A stretch of DNA of 64,000 bases from Drosophila persimilis (lineage: Eukaryota > Arthropoda > Insecta > Diptera > Drosophilidae): NCBI RefSeq assembly GCF_003286085.1, contig NW_020825289.1:16492001-16556000 (forward strand). The letters run 5' to 3'. Positions within the stretch are counted from its first letter, which is position 1; each line of letters begins with the position of its first letter. Position numbers and translations under genes: made by a program. The notes under the pieces are model-generated. The model saw only the letters and a program-made list of their open reading frames with translations, was not told the origin of the DNA and did not search any database. Shown in pieces: positions 35,601-48,336 of the stretch.

Positions 35601-36146
35601 TGTTGAGAGCCAGCGAACAACACCTTGACCTTCGGCGATGAAGATAAATGAACGCTTGGGGCGAAGATCGCAAGAGGAGAAATTTTTGCTACAATTTTAA
35701 TTAAAGTTGAAACACAAGCAGCTCAAAGACTTGCCCCTCGCCCATCGGCTGGAGACGGAAACAATGACCGAAAAAGGCCAAGCGGAAGCGAAAGGTCACT
35801 GGCAAGGCTTGAATAATTGTCGACGGGGCTGTGTGCGTTAAACGCACAATAACGAACACTTAAAACTCAATTATGGATGGAAAGCGATGCCCGGCGGCTA
35901 ACTGCTGCGAAACGGAGTGTAGCGCATCTGCCAATTCGAAGGTTTTTCTCCCAACCCATCCCGCCCCATCGCATTGCATCGCATCCCATCGATTCGCATC
36001 CGACATGCATTGCCTTGTGGAAAAGTTGTTCAATTTGTCAGAGACCTGGGACCTGGGGCCTGAGACCTGAGACCTGAGACCTGATACCGACCGTTGCATA
36101 TCCGTTTACGCATTCTGAAATGTGATTGCCAACAGTTTTCAGTTAA
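29640..36146. other. Intergenic region between the two Cpr genes
   Basis: No gene was recognised on either strand. Contents: CT/GA-rich tracts around 29800-29880, a GATCAT repeat near 30025-30090, untranslated TTGCTG/CTG repeats near 31400-31440, 31630-31665 and 31835-31890, an AT-rich block at about 33380-33557, a GA run near 32920-32940 and a CTG run near 35230-35260. The left side is upstream of Cpr50Cb and the right side downstream of Cpr50Ca, whose nearest canonical minus-strand AATAAA words are near 36147-36165. Confidence 0.5.
30023..30090. repeat. GATCAT/ATGATC palindromic repeat
   Basis: Overlapping GATCATGATCATGATC units followed by GATGATCATGATGATGATG. Each unit is self-complementary. 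Confidence 0.7.
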
Positions 36147-36626
36147 TTTATTGATTTAATTTTATTGCACATCGATTGAGCACATTTGTTTGCCCGGGTT
36201 GGCTTGCATTCAGTATTTAATTGGTTTCCTTAACCTACATTACATTTTTCATGGGCCTTAACTTATTTGAGAATCTCCGAGTAACGGAGATGTAAATTAA
36301 TTCACATTTAATTTCACATTTTAGCAACAATCAAGAGAAGTTCCGCATCAATGGATACTCAGAATATGAATGGATTCAATGGGTTGGGTGAATGGTCTGT
36401 TCGTCTTACTCCTGACTAATCAACCATTTCGCTTATTGGCGAAAATCAATAGTCAAAAGGGGAGGGAAAACTAACCGTGGGGGAGTCAATGTCAAAGGCT
36501 CATTCTCGTGTCGGAGAGCCTCCACTTAACTGGCGTTTCTCTATAGCTTGGATTGTAATGGAAGTTCTTAGGACTAGCTTAGAACATAGATTGCACATTA
36601 GGCCCCTCCTGCGCACAGATCCTGAC

Positions 36627-39600
36627 TCAGTGCTTGGTCCCGCCCTCGAAGCTGACGTCCGCATGGAAGCCCGTGTCGTCGGCGTGGTAAATCACATTCT
36701 GGATGCGTCCGTCCGGCAGAAGAATATGGTATTGACCGCGTGTCACGCCATGGAAGTCCCGGTTCTGGTTGTGGCCAAAATCGTTGCCGGTGTGGAAGTC
36801 ACGTATGCGATAGCCGAAGGCATACTTCGAGGCGTACTGCTGCAGCTGAAGGCGCGGGAAACAGAGAGGGAAATAAGTTAGTCATATATATCGTATATAC
36901 TCGTGGCATGTGTGTATGGATTGCTCAGTAAACCGATAAGTTGCATGCAGCAGCCCACCCCCTCGGCTGCCACAATTCGTGCGCAAGCTGAAAAATATGC
37001 AGTGGAAAATGTATTAAGCACGCTGTCATGTACAGTGAAGACAGCGAGCAGCGAACGGGGAATGGCGAACAACTGGCAGATGCCAGGCATTGCCATGCGA
37101 GGCGACAGTTCCAGAGACAACAACAAACAAACAATAATTTCTAGTCGGATGGTTCTCTGGTGGAACTGTGAACACCCTGAGCGACTGACTGCCAAGCGGG
37201 AACGAAGGATCTTCCCATGATGCTTGTAAATATTGTCCCTGAATGCCTGATTTGGATGAGTATAGCTTTACCATAGATCGGTCCTTCTGCACCTTCATCC
37301 AGAGTATTTGCCTTGCACAACTCCAGGGGCATTGGAGCACAGAATTCCCAGTGGCATTCGGCGGGGCCTGAAGGAAGGAAGGGCGGGACGTGGGGAAAAT
37401 GTCACTCACACTCGTATGCCAGTGTTTGCTATGCATGTGATTGTAAATTGTTTATCGTGGCAGGAGGCGCGGGAGTAATGAAATTTCCAAGAATATATTC
37501 TACAAATTCTACACCCCGACCCCCCTTTTGACACACTCTGCTATGCAGCGTTGATTTACCCCCTCGCCCCAACCGCCTCATTGTTCTGTCGTCTACAATT
37601 TGGGGCTTGCCTTTTTATTGTAAGTATTCCCGCTGCAAAGATGGAAACAAAATGTGACAGGGAGACGGGGAGAGTGGCAGTAGCTTGTGTGTGTGCGTGT
37701 GCGTGTGTGGGTTGGTGTGCGCTTCCGTTTCCGCTCATTCAAATTCCAGAACAGAACTCTCTCTCTCTCTGTTTCACTGCCTCTCTGTTGTTTTGTGTTG
37801 GCGACAACTGTTGGTAACTTTTGCTACATGTTTCGGGCTGTTTCTCTGCGGCTTTTATGGCCTACCCAAGATATGCTACCAGTGTGCGTGTGTGTGCCTC
37901 TCTGTATATATGGGGGGCGTGGCAAACTTTCTGATATGTTAATGAGTTGTAAATTAAGTTTAATTAAGTTACATTGTTGACTAGATTTTTACTTTGCTTC
38001 TCTTTTCCTGATGGGTGGTGTGCGGTGGGGGAAATGTAATTCCGCCGGAGAGAACAAAAGTTTCTGGGGCTTTCGAAGATTTATAGACCTGATTGCATAG
38101 CACTCGGAGCTCGTTTGATTGGCATTCGCCCTTCCGCAGATTATTTCTTCCTTTAAATTAAAATAAATCTCAGCAGAATTTCTCGCCAACATTTTCCCTT
38201 TCTCTTAATCATAATTAATAAATTCTCTGCTCTAGCGATTTGCCAACATTTGCGCCAGTATTTTTTTCATGCCTTCCCACCATTCTCCTAATGGAATCCA
38301 AAAGGAAAATATGCATTTTTCCGCAGTCTAGCGATGGTGCAAGGGGCAGCGGCAGCGGCAGCGGCAGCTTCATTAGGGGAATGCAAAAATGTTAATAGAT
38401 TTTAACGTGCAAAGCAGCCCCAGATCCGCTTCCATTCTTCTTCCGCTGCATAAAAAAAAGACGGGAATATCTGCGGAATATGCAAATCCAGGGGATACGG
38501 GGACCCTTGGCTCTGCAGCGGGGAATTTTCATTACAAATTGATTTGATTAAAGTGAACATAATTACAATGCAGATGGAACATGTCCAAGGGATGTTCAGG
38601 TGGTCAGGAGGACAGCTGGACTCATACTCATCCACTGATGGGTCAATGTTTGCTTTTAAAAAAACAAAAATATTAAACCCATCGAAGTGGAAACGGTATC
38701 AGCATCAAAATCAGAGCCAAAATCAGATCACGTGCCATTCCCTGAATAGAAAATGCATCTGCCGTAAATCCAATGACGTTGCCCAATTTTCGTGCTTTGT
38801 CCACGAGTGTCCATTAGTTGGGGAGTTCGAAGGGACATTCGGCGGGGGACATCAACTCAGGCAAGGATTGGGTTGTCATGCCTCATATTGACTAGGGCGG
38901 TGGTCAAAGTTTCATCGGAACGTAACCAAAATTCCTGCACGATTTATAAGTGTACTTTTTGGCCAACGTAGCCATGTCATGTTCTCGGGGCCCACAGTCC
39001 AGCTTCTACGGGATGCTGTAGACAAACTTCCTCCTGCGTTTTGCGATTCCATCACCATATTCATCAAAGATCCCGAACCTCCGCAGCAGCCCGAATCCAA
39101 GGCCAAGCCAAGGCCAGTCGCTATAGTCTCCTAGGTCTCCAAGCTATGCTGAGAGATTTGGTCTGTTGTCTGTCTAGAGCGTCTTCTTTTCTTAGAAGAA
39201 GTGCCGTGGATCTTTCATATAGGGATATAGTTGGTTGTCAATGTCAACAGCGAGGGAATAGTTTTGTGCAAAATATGACAAAGGAGCTCCTTCTTTGGGG
39301 TGGGGTAAAAGTTTAGGGAAGACAAGGCCTTGCCGGGGCGAGAATTTTTGCATTTAACACGTTTCCTGTCGTTGGCTTTTAGCGAATTGTGCGACGAGGA
39401 GTCGAGTGCAAAATGCAATTTGAGCCAAAACTACGTGAGTTCGTTTAGTTTGGTTCGGTGTGAGCGATTGGCTGGCCGTCTGGCAGGGGATGGGAATGGT
39501 CCGACCCGCTCGGAACTTTCTTTCATGGCGAAAAGCCATTGGGCGGAACAACTTTTTTGGTAATTCAGTCCGAAGGCTCCCTGGGCCACCCCATCTTGCC

Positions 39601-42600
39601 CTTGTTTCGGTCAATTGAGGAGCCAAACAACAACAGGCCAGGAGCTGCGAGGGAAATGCCTTTGGAAGTGCCCTTAATTTGCATATAATCAGCATTGTTA
39701 ACGGCCTCTCAGCGTTGTGCCGTCTTTTAGTCATTCAAATGTTTCCTGACTCTCGAGCCCCGCTTGGGGCCTATCCAGGGGTTGACCGAACCCCCTTCCG
39801 CCCTGGAGGGTCGTAATCATAATCAGCATTTGGTCTTTGATTTATTTTGATCAATTTTCTGAACTGGATAGAGATAAAAAAGCCTTTGGAGACAGCTGTT
39901 AATGGAGGATCTGCGGGCACGCATGTGGCATTGCCACAGTCTTAAATCAAAGACATGGCATGCACTTTGTAGCCTCTTCGAATAGCTCATGATTTGCACT
40001 CAGCCGGAAGAGATTCTGCTCCCCCATGCGATTCCATAACACTAATCCTTGTTGGGTAACTAAGGAAGCGTGGTCCTGCTGTTCCTGCTGCCCGTGCCAC
40101 CACTCTCCATTGAAAGTGTGGTGCGTTTATTATTCACACAATTCGTTTAAGAGCTGCAAACACCTCGTGCCACACCCCAAAACCTCAAGGGACACAGACA
40201 GGCAGAGAGATTGGGAGATTGGGCAGAGGGGGCAGGCACATCCAGGCTTCAGTGGCTTCAGTGTGGCAAGTGCAGCAGTGCCCCAGTGCTGCATGCTCAT
40301 TTAAAATTGAACAAGTGTGGCACTGAGTTTCGGGCCGCACAGGAGTTGGGCTTGCAACGAGGTTGGATTTGAGGCTGTGGGGGTGTGGCTGGGGGTGGGG
40401 GGCAGGAACAATAAAAGCAACAGCAACCGAGACGAGGCAAATCGCATTTAAATGGAAATAAATGTTGTGTCCAAACAATTTACAAAAACCAATTTTACAA
40501 TGTAATGCGTCCAGAGCGCTCCGCTTGGATGTGTGTGTGTGGGGCACAGTGGGGCTCAGCAATCGCAGTGTCCTGCCCCGCCTGCCGCCACAGCTGACCA
40601 TGTTCTGGCCAAGAGTGGAGCGAACGTGTTCAACAGCGTTCGTCAGGCAAATGAATGTCCTGGGCTCGTTTATGCCACACGGCAGCAGCCATTGACACAA
40701 TTGTCGCTGTGAAACTTTTGGCCACACAATTATGAGAGGGGCGAACGGAGGTGGGTGGGGCAGTGCCCCAACGCTGATGATTAGACTACGAAATTGTTGT
40801 ATAATTTACAGACTGGGATCCGCCCAGCAGCGACAGCAAAGTTGTAGGAAAGGCAGGCAAAGGGCGGGGAAAATTTTAAATGCAATCCACCCACAGTTTT
40901 TATGGCTCGCTTGTTAGCAATTTTCGTATCCAAGTTATGGCTAACAAGGGGGTAGGGGTGGGGGCAGTGGCAGCGTCAGAGGCAGGGGCAGGGGCATCTC
41001 TAACCAAAATTGAGTTATCAGTTTGTTGGCTTTGCCCTGGCAATGCGCTCGGGCTGATTGCGTGACAGCTGCTGCTGCTCCTGCTGCCCAAAACCCATCC
41101 GCATCCGTCTCGAGAAGAGCCAGAACCACGACCAGGACCAGCACCAGGAGCAGCAGGAAAAAATCCATCTAACGAAATGGAAGAGCAGCAGGAAAAATGT
41201 CAAACTACGTGATTTTTATGCGAATGTGGCTGTCAATAGCACGTTGCCAACAGCATTGGAAATGGCAATAGGATTCGGAATGTGAATGGGAATAGGACTG
41301 GGACTGGGACTGGGATTGGGACTGAGACTGGGGGAGACTGGCGTATGCCATGCCCCACCATACAGTTTTTAGTTTTCATCTATTCTGCCACGGATTGCCA
41401 CGGATTGCCACGCCCCGAGAGCCGTATTAGCCGGCAGGTTGGGCGGGACTGGGCAGGATGCCGGACTGGCTGCGGTTTATTACGTCCAACGGATGAAATG
41501 GAGCTAATTTAAAGTCAACCCCGGGTCAGATATGTGCTGAGGCAGAGTCCGAGCAGAGTCAGCCATGGCCACTGGTAGTTCTGAGTATTTGAATAAATAC
41601 ACTCGAAAGAATACGCTTGAAATGCAGAGAACGAGCTGCAGCCATCCCATAAATATGTACGGATTCATCAATCAGCAGTCAGCCAACGAACCTGTCTGGA
41701 ACTTCCCTCACAGCCTTCTTTTCTCACAAAACTGATCGATAAAAAATCAAGGAAAATCATAGATAGTCTGCCAAGTTTTTTCGAGTGTATGCCTGAGATT
41801 CCAGACACCCTTCCTGGGCCTTAACCTATTCGTACTTTCAAACTGGGGACCGGGAAGGACCCCATCAATTGCACGACTCCTTTGCCGTACAGAACATAGG
41901 CCTTAAGAACTCGATGACATTAGCCACACATGTTTGGGCCCAGGAGGGATCAAGGATGCCCAGCATTAAGCTGTCCCCATCCCCCCTTTCGACAGCTCGT
42001 AAAGTAGTTGAAAATTTCGTTTGGGGAAACCCTTTTGTCGAGTTATTTTCAATGCCAGAACCGAACTAATAATCAAGACCCATATGCTGCCGAGAGGCAC
42101 TGCCGGAGGAGGTGGAGGTGGAGGCTCCATTAAATAAAACTTAAATCTCTGCTTAGGCAGAGACCCTTCCCCGACACAATCTCTTTTCAACACTTGCCAA
42201 AATATGCTTTGCTCCCACATTATAAAAAAGAGGAAGGGATAGGCAAACACAAACAGCAAAAGGGTTGAAATAAAAATGAAATTAAAATATGTGAGAGGGA
42301 GCCGGAAAATATTGCACCTGCAGATGTTGAGCCCCCGACCAGCCCACAGCACACAGGACACAAGCGTCTAGCATCTAGCGTCCTTATACATAGGCAGCTC
42401 CGGTTTGGAGAGTGAGTGAGTGACGACCATTACCGACCATTTCGGCCACAATAAAATGACAAATTCCCCAAAAATCCGACCATGTTCGCACACGTTACCA
42501 GTGGCAGTGGCAGTGGCTGTGGCAGTGGCAGTGGCAGGGAGAGCAAGAGCAGCAGCTGCTGTCAAACAAGTCCCATGACGAGCATTGCAACGGCATGTCG

Positions 42601-45600
42601 TGCCACAGCCTCTCCGGCTCTGACACCCACTTCCGCTGCTGGACCCCAGCCTAAACTCCACCTAAACTTGAGCCTAACAAGTGTCGTTTGCCTGTCAGAG
42701 ATGGACAGGCAGACGGACGGACGGTCAGACAGGAGCAGGACAATGTCCAGGCGGGTGCCTTTCCCAGCCATGTCCTCCCCTGCAGTGCCATGCCCTGCCA
42801 CGCTCTCATCTCCCATCATGGTCATCAGGCGTCGTTTCTGGGGTTTTACAACAAGACCGAGCAACGAGGCTCAGTGCGGGATGACGACAAGTCCGACAGG
42901 GACAAGGCAAAAGCCTATTAAAAATCATGCTAAACGGCAGTAAAACAATGTGTGTGTGTGTGTGTGTGTGTTTGTGTGTGTGTGGCAGCCCCCACCCTAC
43001 GGCTCCATCAGCATCAAGCACCAGCACCAGCACCAGCCGGATCAGTAGCAGGAACAGAAGCCGGAGGAGGAGCACGACCAGTTGCAGGGATTGCTGTTAG
43101 GACTGTTGTTGGAAGAGTCCTTGTTTACTGCGTTCCCTGCTTAATGCGCATTAACGCAGAAAGGAGAAGAGTGGTCGGTGGACGGTGGACTGTGGATGTC
43201 AGATGGCCGTAGATGCAGCGGACTCCCCCCAAAGCACATTTTTTCAGACGACAAATTGCCAATAAATAAAATGTAATAAGCTTTTCCTCGAAATCGAATA
43301 AAAGTGCACTGAAAAACAGCTACAAAATAGAGGAAGAGAACCTCACAGCAAACTAAGCTCGAAAACAATTTTAAGTCTATTTGCGACAGTAGAACGGGAC
43401 CCTCTCCTAGGAGAGGGAATATTATTTTGTAGTCCTTCAGTGGCACTCCTTCTTGGCCTGTTTATGGCATATTGCAGCTAAAATGTCCAAGAGCAATTGA
43501 TGGTGTCAGGCCTTGAAGCTGAGCTCTTCTAAATTCAGTAGAAGAGGCAAAGCCAACTGCAAGTTTCCGTCGAAAAGCATCCGCCTTATAGCCTTGTTTT
43601 TGTTTACAAAAACTGGCCGAATTGACCCACAGTTTCCCCAGTTCTAATGGTATTTATTCCGAAAAAACTGTCAGTTCTTTTGTGTTTTTGAAATGAAAAG
43701 AAATAAACTGATAATCACGATGGCCTTGAAATGTCCCACGTCAGTTTCCCAGCTGACCTTTTTCTCATTTCCTTTCAGTTGTATTTGATCATTCCTAAGA
43801 AACAGAACAAATTTTAGTTCTCTCTAAAAAACAAAACACAAATTTTCAAATATTTTTAGCCGGTAAAATCTTTTATAATTATTTAAATTCTTTCGTGCAT
43901 TTCTTCTGCAAAACTCCCCCGTAACATCATTGCGTAAAATTCTTTGGTAAAATTCCTTCGGACATTTTCTCTATAAAAGCGTTTTTGTAAATTTTAAATC
44001 TCGAACCATCCATAATCGATAATCCAAAATGAAGAGGATGCATCTGCGGAGCATGGGCCTCTACGCGCAAAACGTCCTGCGGTCAGTCGTCCGCCAGCAG
44101 TCGTCTGGCTGCGGCGATTCCAAGACCAACACGAAGGGACTCGTGGTGGGGCTGTACCAGAAGGAGGACGCGAAATCGGACCCCAAGCTGACGCCCACGG
44201 CCCAGAAGATTGACGGGCGCACGAGCGGCAAACTAGCGCAGCTGATCTGCGAGACGAAGCTGGACGGACGCCTCGGCAGGGGCAGGGTCTTCAACGGCGT
44301 CGATCCGGAGTTCAACTCGGTGGCTGTCGTGGGCCTGGGCATAGAGGGCATTGCCTTCAACGAGCTGGAGATGCTGGACGAGGGCATGGAGAACGTGCGC
44401 ATTGCGGCCGGAATCGGTGCGCGTTCCCTTCAGAACGAGGGCGTGGGCTCCATCTTTTTGGACGGCATGGACTATGCGGAGCAGGCGGCGGAGGGTTCGT
44501 CCCTGGCCGTGTGGCGCTTCCCGGACAACCTGGCCGTCAAGAATGCACCGAATCTAGCGAAGGTCAATCTGTTTGACTCGCCCGACGTCGACGGCTGGAC
44601 TCGTGGCATCTTCAAGGCCGATGCCCAAAACCTCGCCCGCCGCCTCAGCGACGCCCCTGCCAACTGCATGACCCCAACCACGTTCGCACAGGCCACTGTG
44701 GATGCCCTGTGCCCGTGCGGAATCAACGTCGAGGTGCGGACCATGGACTGGATCGAGCAGCAGCGGCTGACAGCCTTCCTGATGATCGCCAAAGGCAGCT
44801 GCGAGCCACCGGTGATGCTGGAGCTAAGCTACTGCGGCGCCGCGCCCGAGGAAAAGCCCATCCTTTTCGTGGGCAAGGGCATCACCTTCAACTCGGGGGC
44901 CATCAACCTGCGTCCGTGCAAGGGCATGGACGAGTACCGCGGGAGCATGTCGGCGGCGGCCGCCTGCGTTGGCATGATGCGCGCCTGCGCCGCCCTCTCG
45001 CTGCCCATAAACGTGACCTGCGTGATACCCCTGTGCGAGAACATGCCCTCGGGCATGTCCTGCAAGCCGGGCGACGTTGTCCGCCTGCTCAATGGCAAGA
45101 CGATGGCCATCCGTGACTTGGACAGGGCGGGCGTGGTGGTGTTGTCCGACGCCCTGCTCTACGGACAGACCACCTACAATCCGCGCCTCGTCGTGGACGT
45201 GGCCACCCTCGAGACGGGCGTGAAGAAGGCCTTCGGCGGCGGGGCCACCGGTGTCTTCTCCAACTCCCACTACATCTGGAAGCAGTTCCAGCGCGCTGGA
45301 TCCCTCACTGGCGACCGTGTGTGGCGCCTGCCGCTCTGGCAGTACTACCGGAGGCAGGTCACCGACGAGCTGGGCTACGATCTGAGCAACGATGGCCGTG
45401 GGATTGCCAGCTCCTGCCTGTCAGCGGCCATTCTCCACGAGCTCGTGCCGTGCGCCGACTGGGTGCACCTGGACACGCGGGGCACGGGACTGCTAACCAA
45501 ATACGGTCTTATTGCGTATCTGACGGCCAAGCGCATGACCGGACGTCCCACCCGAACCCTGATACAGTTTTTGTACCAAATGGCGTGCCCCGATATGAAG

Positions 45601-46974
45601 TGAGGCCTCCGATCCTGACTATTCTGATGCGAATGTTCTATGGTTGAAAGTTTTCGAAGTAAATTACATTTTTTTGACTGCTTTAAGATAATTTTCCGGG
45701 CTGAAATGCTTCATGCCTCGACCAACCGTTCAGGTTTGTATGGTTTGTGTCTGTCCTTAAGATACTTTTCCATGCCCTTTTGGCTGGCTGAGCACAAAGA
45801 CGCGTTCCATTGCCCACGACTTCACTTTGTGGGGGGCTTGCCATAGAAATACGGATAAATTAAATGCAAGCACACCCTTTCGCCACTCCCCCACCCAGTC
45901 CACCCAATCCACCCGTTCCACAGAATCCCAGAAGCCCAGACGAGGAAAAACTTCTATTCTCCAGTGAAAGAAAAATGTTAATTCCGACGGACGCATGTAT
46001 CTGCCGCCTCAGAGAGAAGTGCATTTCCTTTTTGGGGTAAGGAAACTCTTCAAGTGCTTGAGGTTGGACCCATGAATAGCGTATACGTATCTATATCTAC
46101 AGCGTATCTGGGATGCTATATATCTATATCAATTGCTCCAGACAGCGCCCAAAACCAGTCCAAGGGGAAGGGACTCTGCCGCTCTGCCGCACTGCCGCTC
46201 CGCCGACTGCTGTCTGCAGTAGTCGGGCGCATAGTAATGAAGGACGAAGTGCTCCTGTGGTGGCTACCTGGGGGCCAGACGGATGCCAATCTGTGGCAGG
46301 ATTGGCCAGGAGATGGGAGTGTTGGGCGGTTGGATGGGGTGGCTGGCTCTCGTGCCTGGCTAACGACATTGAAAATGCTTGTCGAACTTGAAAATTATTC
46401 GATTAAGTGCATTACCGGCGAGACATGGATCGAACGAAGTTGCACACACACAAAGAGAGAGAGAGAGAGAGAGAGAGAGAAATGCCCCTGCAGGGGATTC
46501 CATTGTTGTGACTGCCGCCGTATTGTCGTCTCTGTGTGTGTGTGTGTGTGTGGGGGGTGGAGGGGCAAGTGTATGTCTGGGGCAGCTCCTCTTATTTATG
46601 TTGATTGTGTTTTTGCCTATGCCAATCAATGGAGCTATCCAAAGCGACAATCCTTTTGTGGCACGCCCCAAGGTGTGCTTTAATTTAATGCAACGGAAGG
46701 TGGGAGAACTGAGTCCCCCGGACAATGTGGGTTGGGTAGCCACTTTCCACTTTCCAATATTAAATATTCATTCTATCCGGTGCATCGGATCCATCTGCAA
46801 GCCTAAACTAAAACGGAAGTGGATGTCGGAACAGATCCAAAGCGGGACTCACCGACTTGTCCTCCTGACTGTTCACCAAGTGCAGGCCATTCACACCCTT
46901 TTCCGCATCCAGCTCCGCCGGAAGAGAGGTGGCCTGGTAATGATGGTGTTGCTGCTGCTGCTCCGGATGCTGCT

Positions 46975-47005
<31 letters not shown>

Positions 47006-48304
47006 ATAGTTCGTGACCGTGGGATGATGCACCACATGCTCCACTGTGGTCACGGGCCGCTCATCATCCCTCACCCCCTCGTACCCGTGCGACAAGCCAT
47101 GGCCGGGGGTGTAGTCGATGAAGGAGCTGGGAGTCGGTAGCTTTGGGGCCACGCTGCTGGGTACGGCGGGCAGCTCCTTGACATCGTTGTTGCCCGACTC
47201 AATGATCGGCACGTACTGCTTCGTCTTGGCCATGCCAATCAGTCGGCCCTGGTGCACTCCAAGGGAGCCGCCGCCCAGGTCCGCCAGCGTCTTCAGGGTG
47301 GGAACTGCAGCCGGAGCCTGCACCTGGCCGGGATGGAAGAGTATGGGGGCCGTGCTGTCCTGGGGACGATCCATCATCAGCTGCTTGCCCTGGCGCTGCA
47401 GCTTGGCCTGCATCTCCTTGGCCAGGAGGTAGGTGAGGCCGTGGATCTGGTCGTCCGGCGACTTGCCAACGAGCGTCGACAGCTGCTGGAACTCGGGCAG
47501 CTGCTTGTAGTGCTCCTTGATGCTGTCCGCCTGGGCATGGTACTCGATCTTGATCAGCGGCGCGGCCGAGGGACCTGGCTCGTGCTGGATCTCGTATTGG
47601 TACGGTTCCAGGGCCTTGCCGTAGAGGGGCTCCGCATGGTACTCCTCCTGCAGCGGGTCCGGCTTCGAGGGCCGGAACTGGGGCACAATTACATCAATCG
47701 ACTGGGTCGGAGCGGGCGCAGGGGCAGGGGCGGGGGCAGCCAGCTCCGCCGTGTACGTGTGGTGGTGCACTTCCTCAACCTGGGGCACGGCCTCTTGCAC
47801 CACAATCGGATGCTGGGCGATGGTCTGTGGGGCAGGGTAAACATTCGCGTAGCTCGGCTTGTAGTGGAAGTACCGCAGCTGCTCGACCACCGGCACGGGC
47901 TGGATGTGCACCTGGACGGGGGCCGGGACATGGACTGGGGCTGGGGCTGGCGATGATTCCACCAGCTTGGTCTGCACTGTGCTGGGCATGTACTTCATGT
48001 AGGAGCTGGGCTTGAGGCCGTAGCCCGAGAGCGGGGAGAGGGGCTTTATCTTGTAGTGTTCGTACTCCGATTTCTGGGCCGGTAGATACTTGATGTACGC
48101 CTTGCCGCCGTGCCCCTCCTTCATTAGCTGGCCGATCACCTTCTGCACTTCGTGGGGCAGGCCACTCAGGGACTTTTTACTCTTTCCGTGGACTGGACTG
48201 GGTGGCGCCTCCTTGTACACGTACATTCGCTTGGTCTCCGCTGTGGACTCGCCATTGAGGATCGCATTATCCTCCTGCCTGGGGGTGGGAGTGGTAGGCG
48301 TCTG

Positions 48305-48336
<32 letters not shown>

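Larger units (their letters stand above)
36846..46852 (-). other. Intron 3 of Cpr50Ca (10 kb) containing a nested gene
   Basis: It separates the long disordered exon from the chitin-binding exon. Except for the + strand LAP-like gene at 44029-45603, no coding region is convincing. Repeats include (GT)n at 42950-42984, (GA)n at 46453-46481, a GACTGG hexamer array at about 41291-41332, and GT runs near 37685-37710 and 46532-46552. Confidence 0.55.

Noticed and set aside
44824..45270. 148-codon minus-strand frame within the LAP-like gene
   Set aside because: Antisense shadow of a GC-rich coding exon.
46054..46683. 209-codon + strand frame in Cpr50Ca intron 3
   Set aside because: Crosses (GA)n and (GT)n microsatellites; no coding signature.
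47252..47956. 234-codon + strand frame
   Set aside because: Also antisense to Cpr50Ca exon 3; its Leu/Val/Arg bias is the usual shadow of Pro/Ala/Gln coding.
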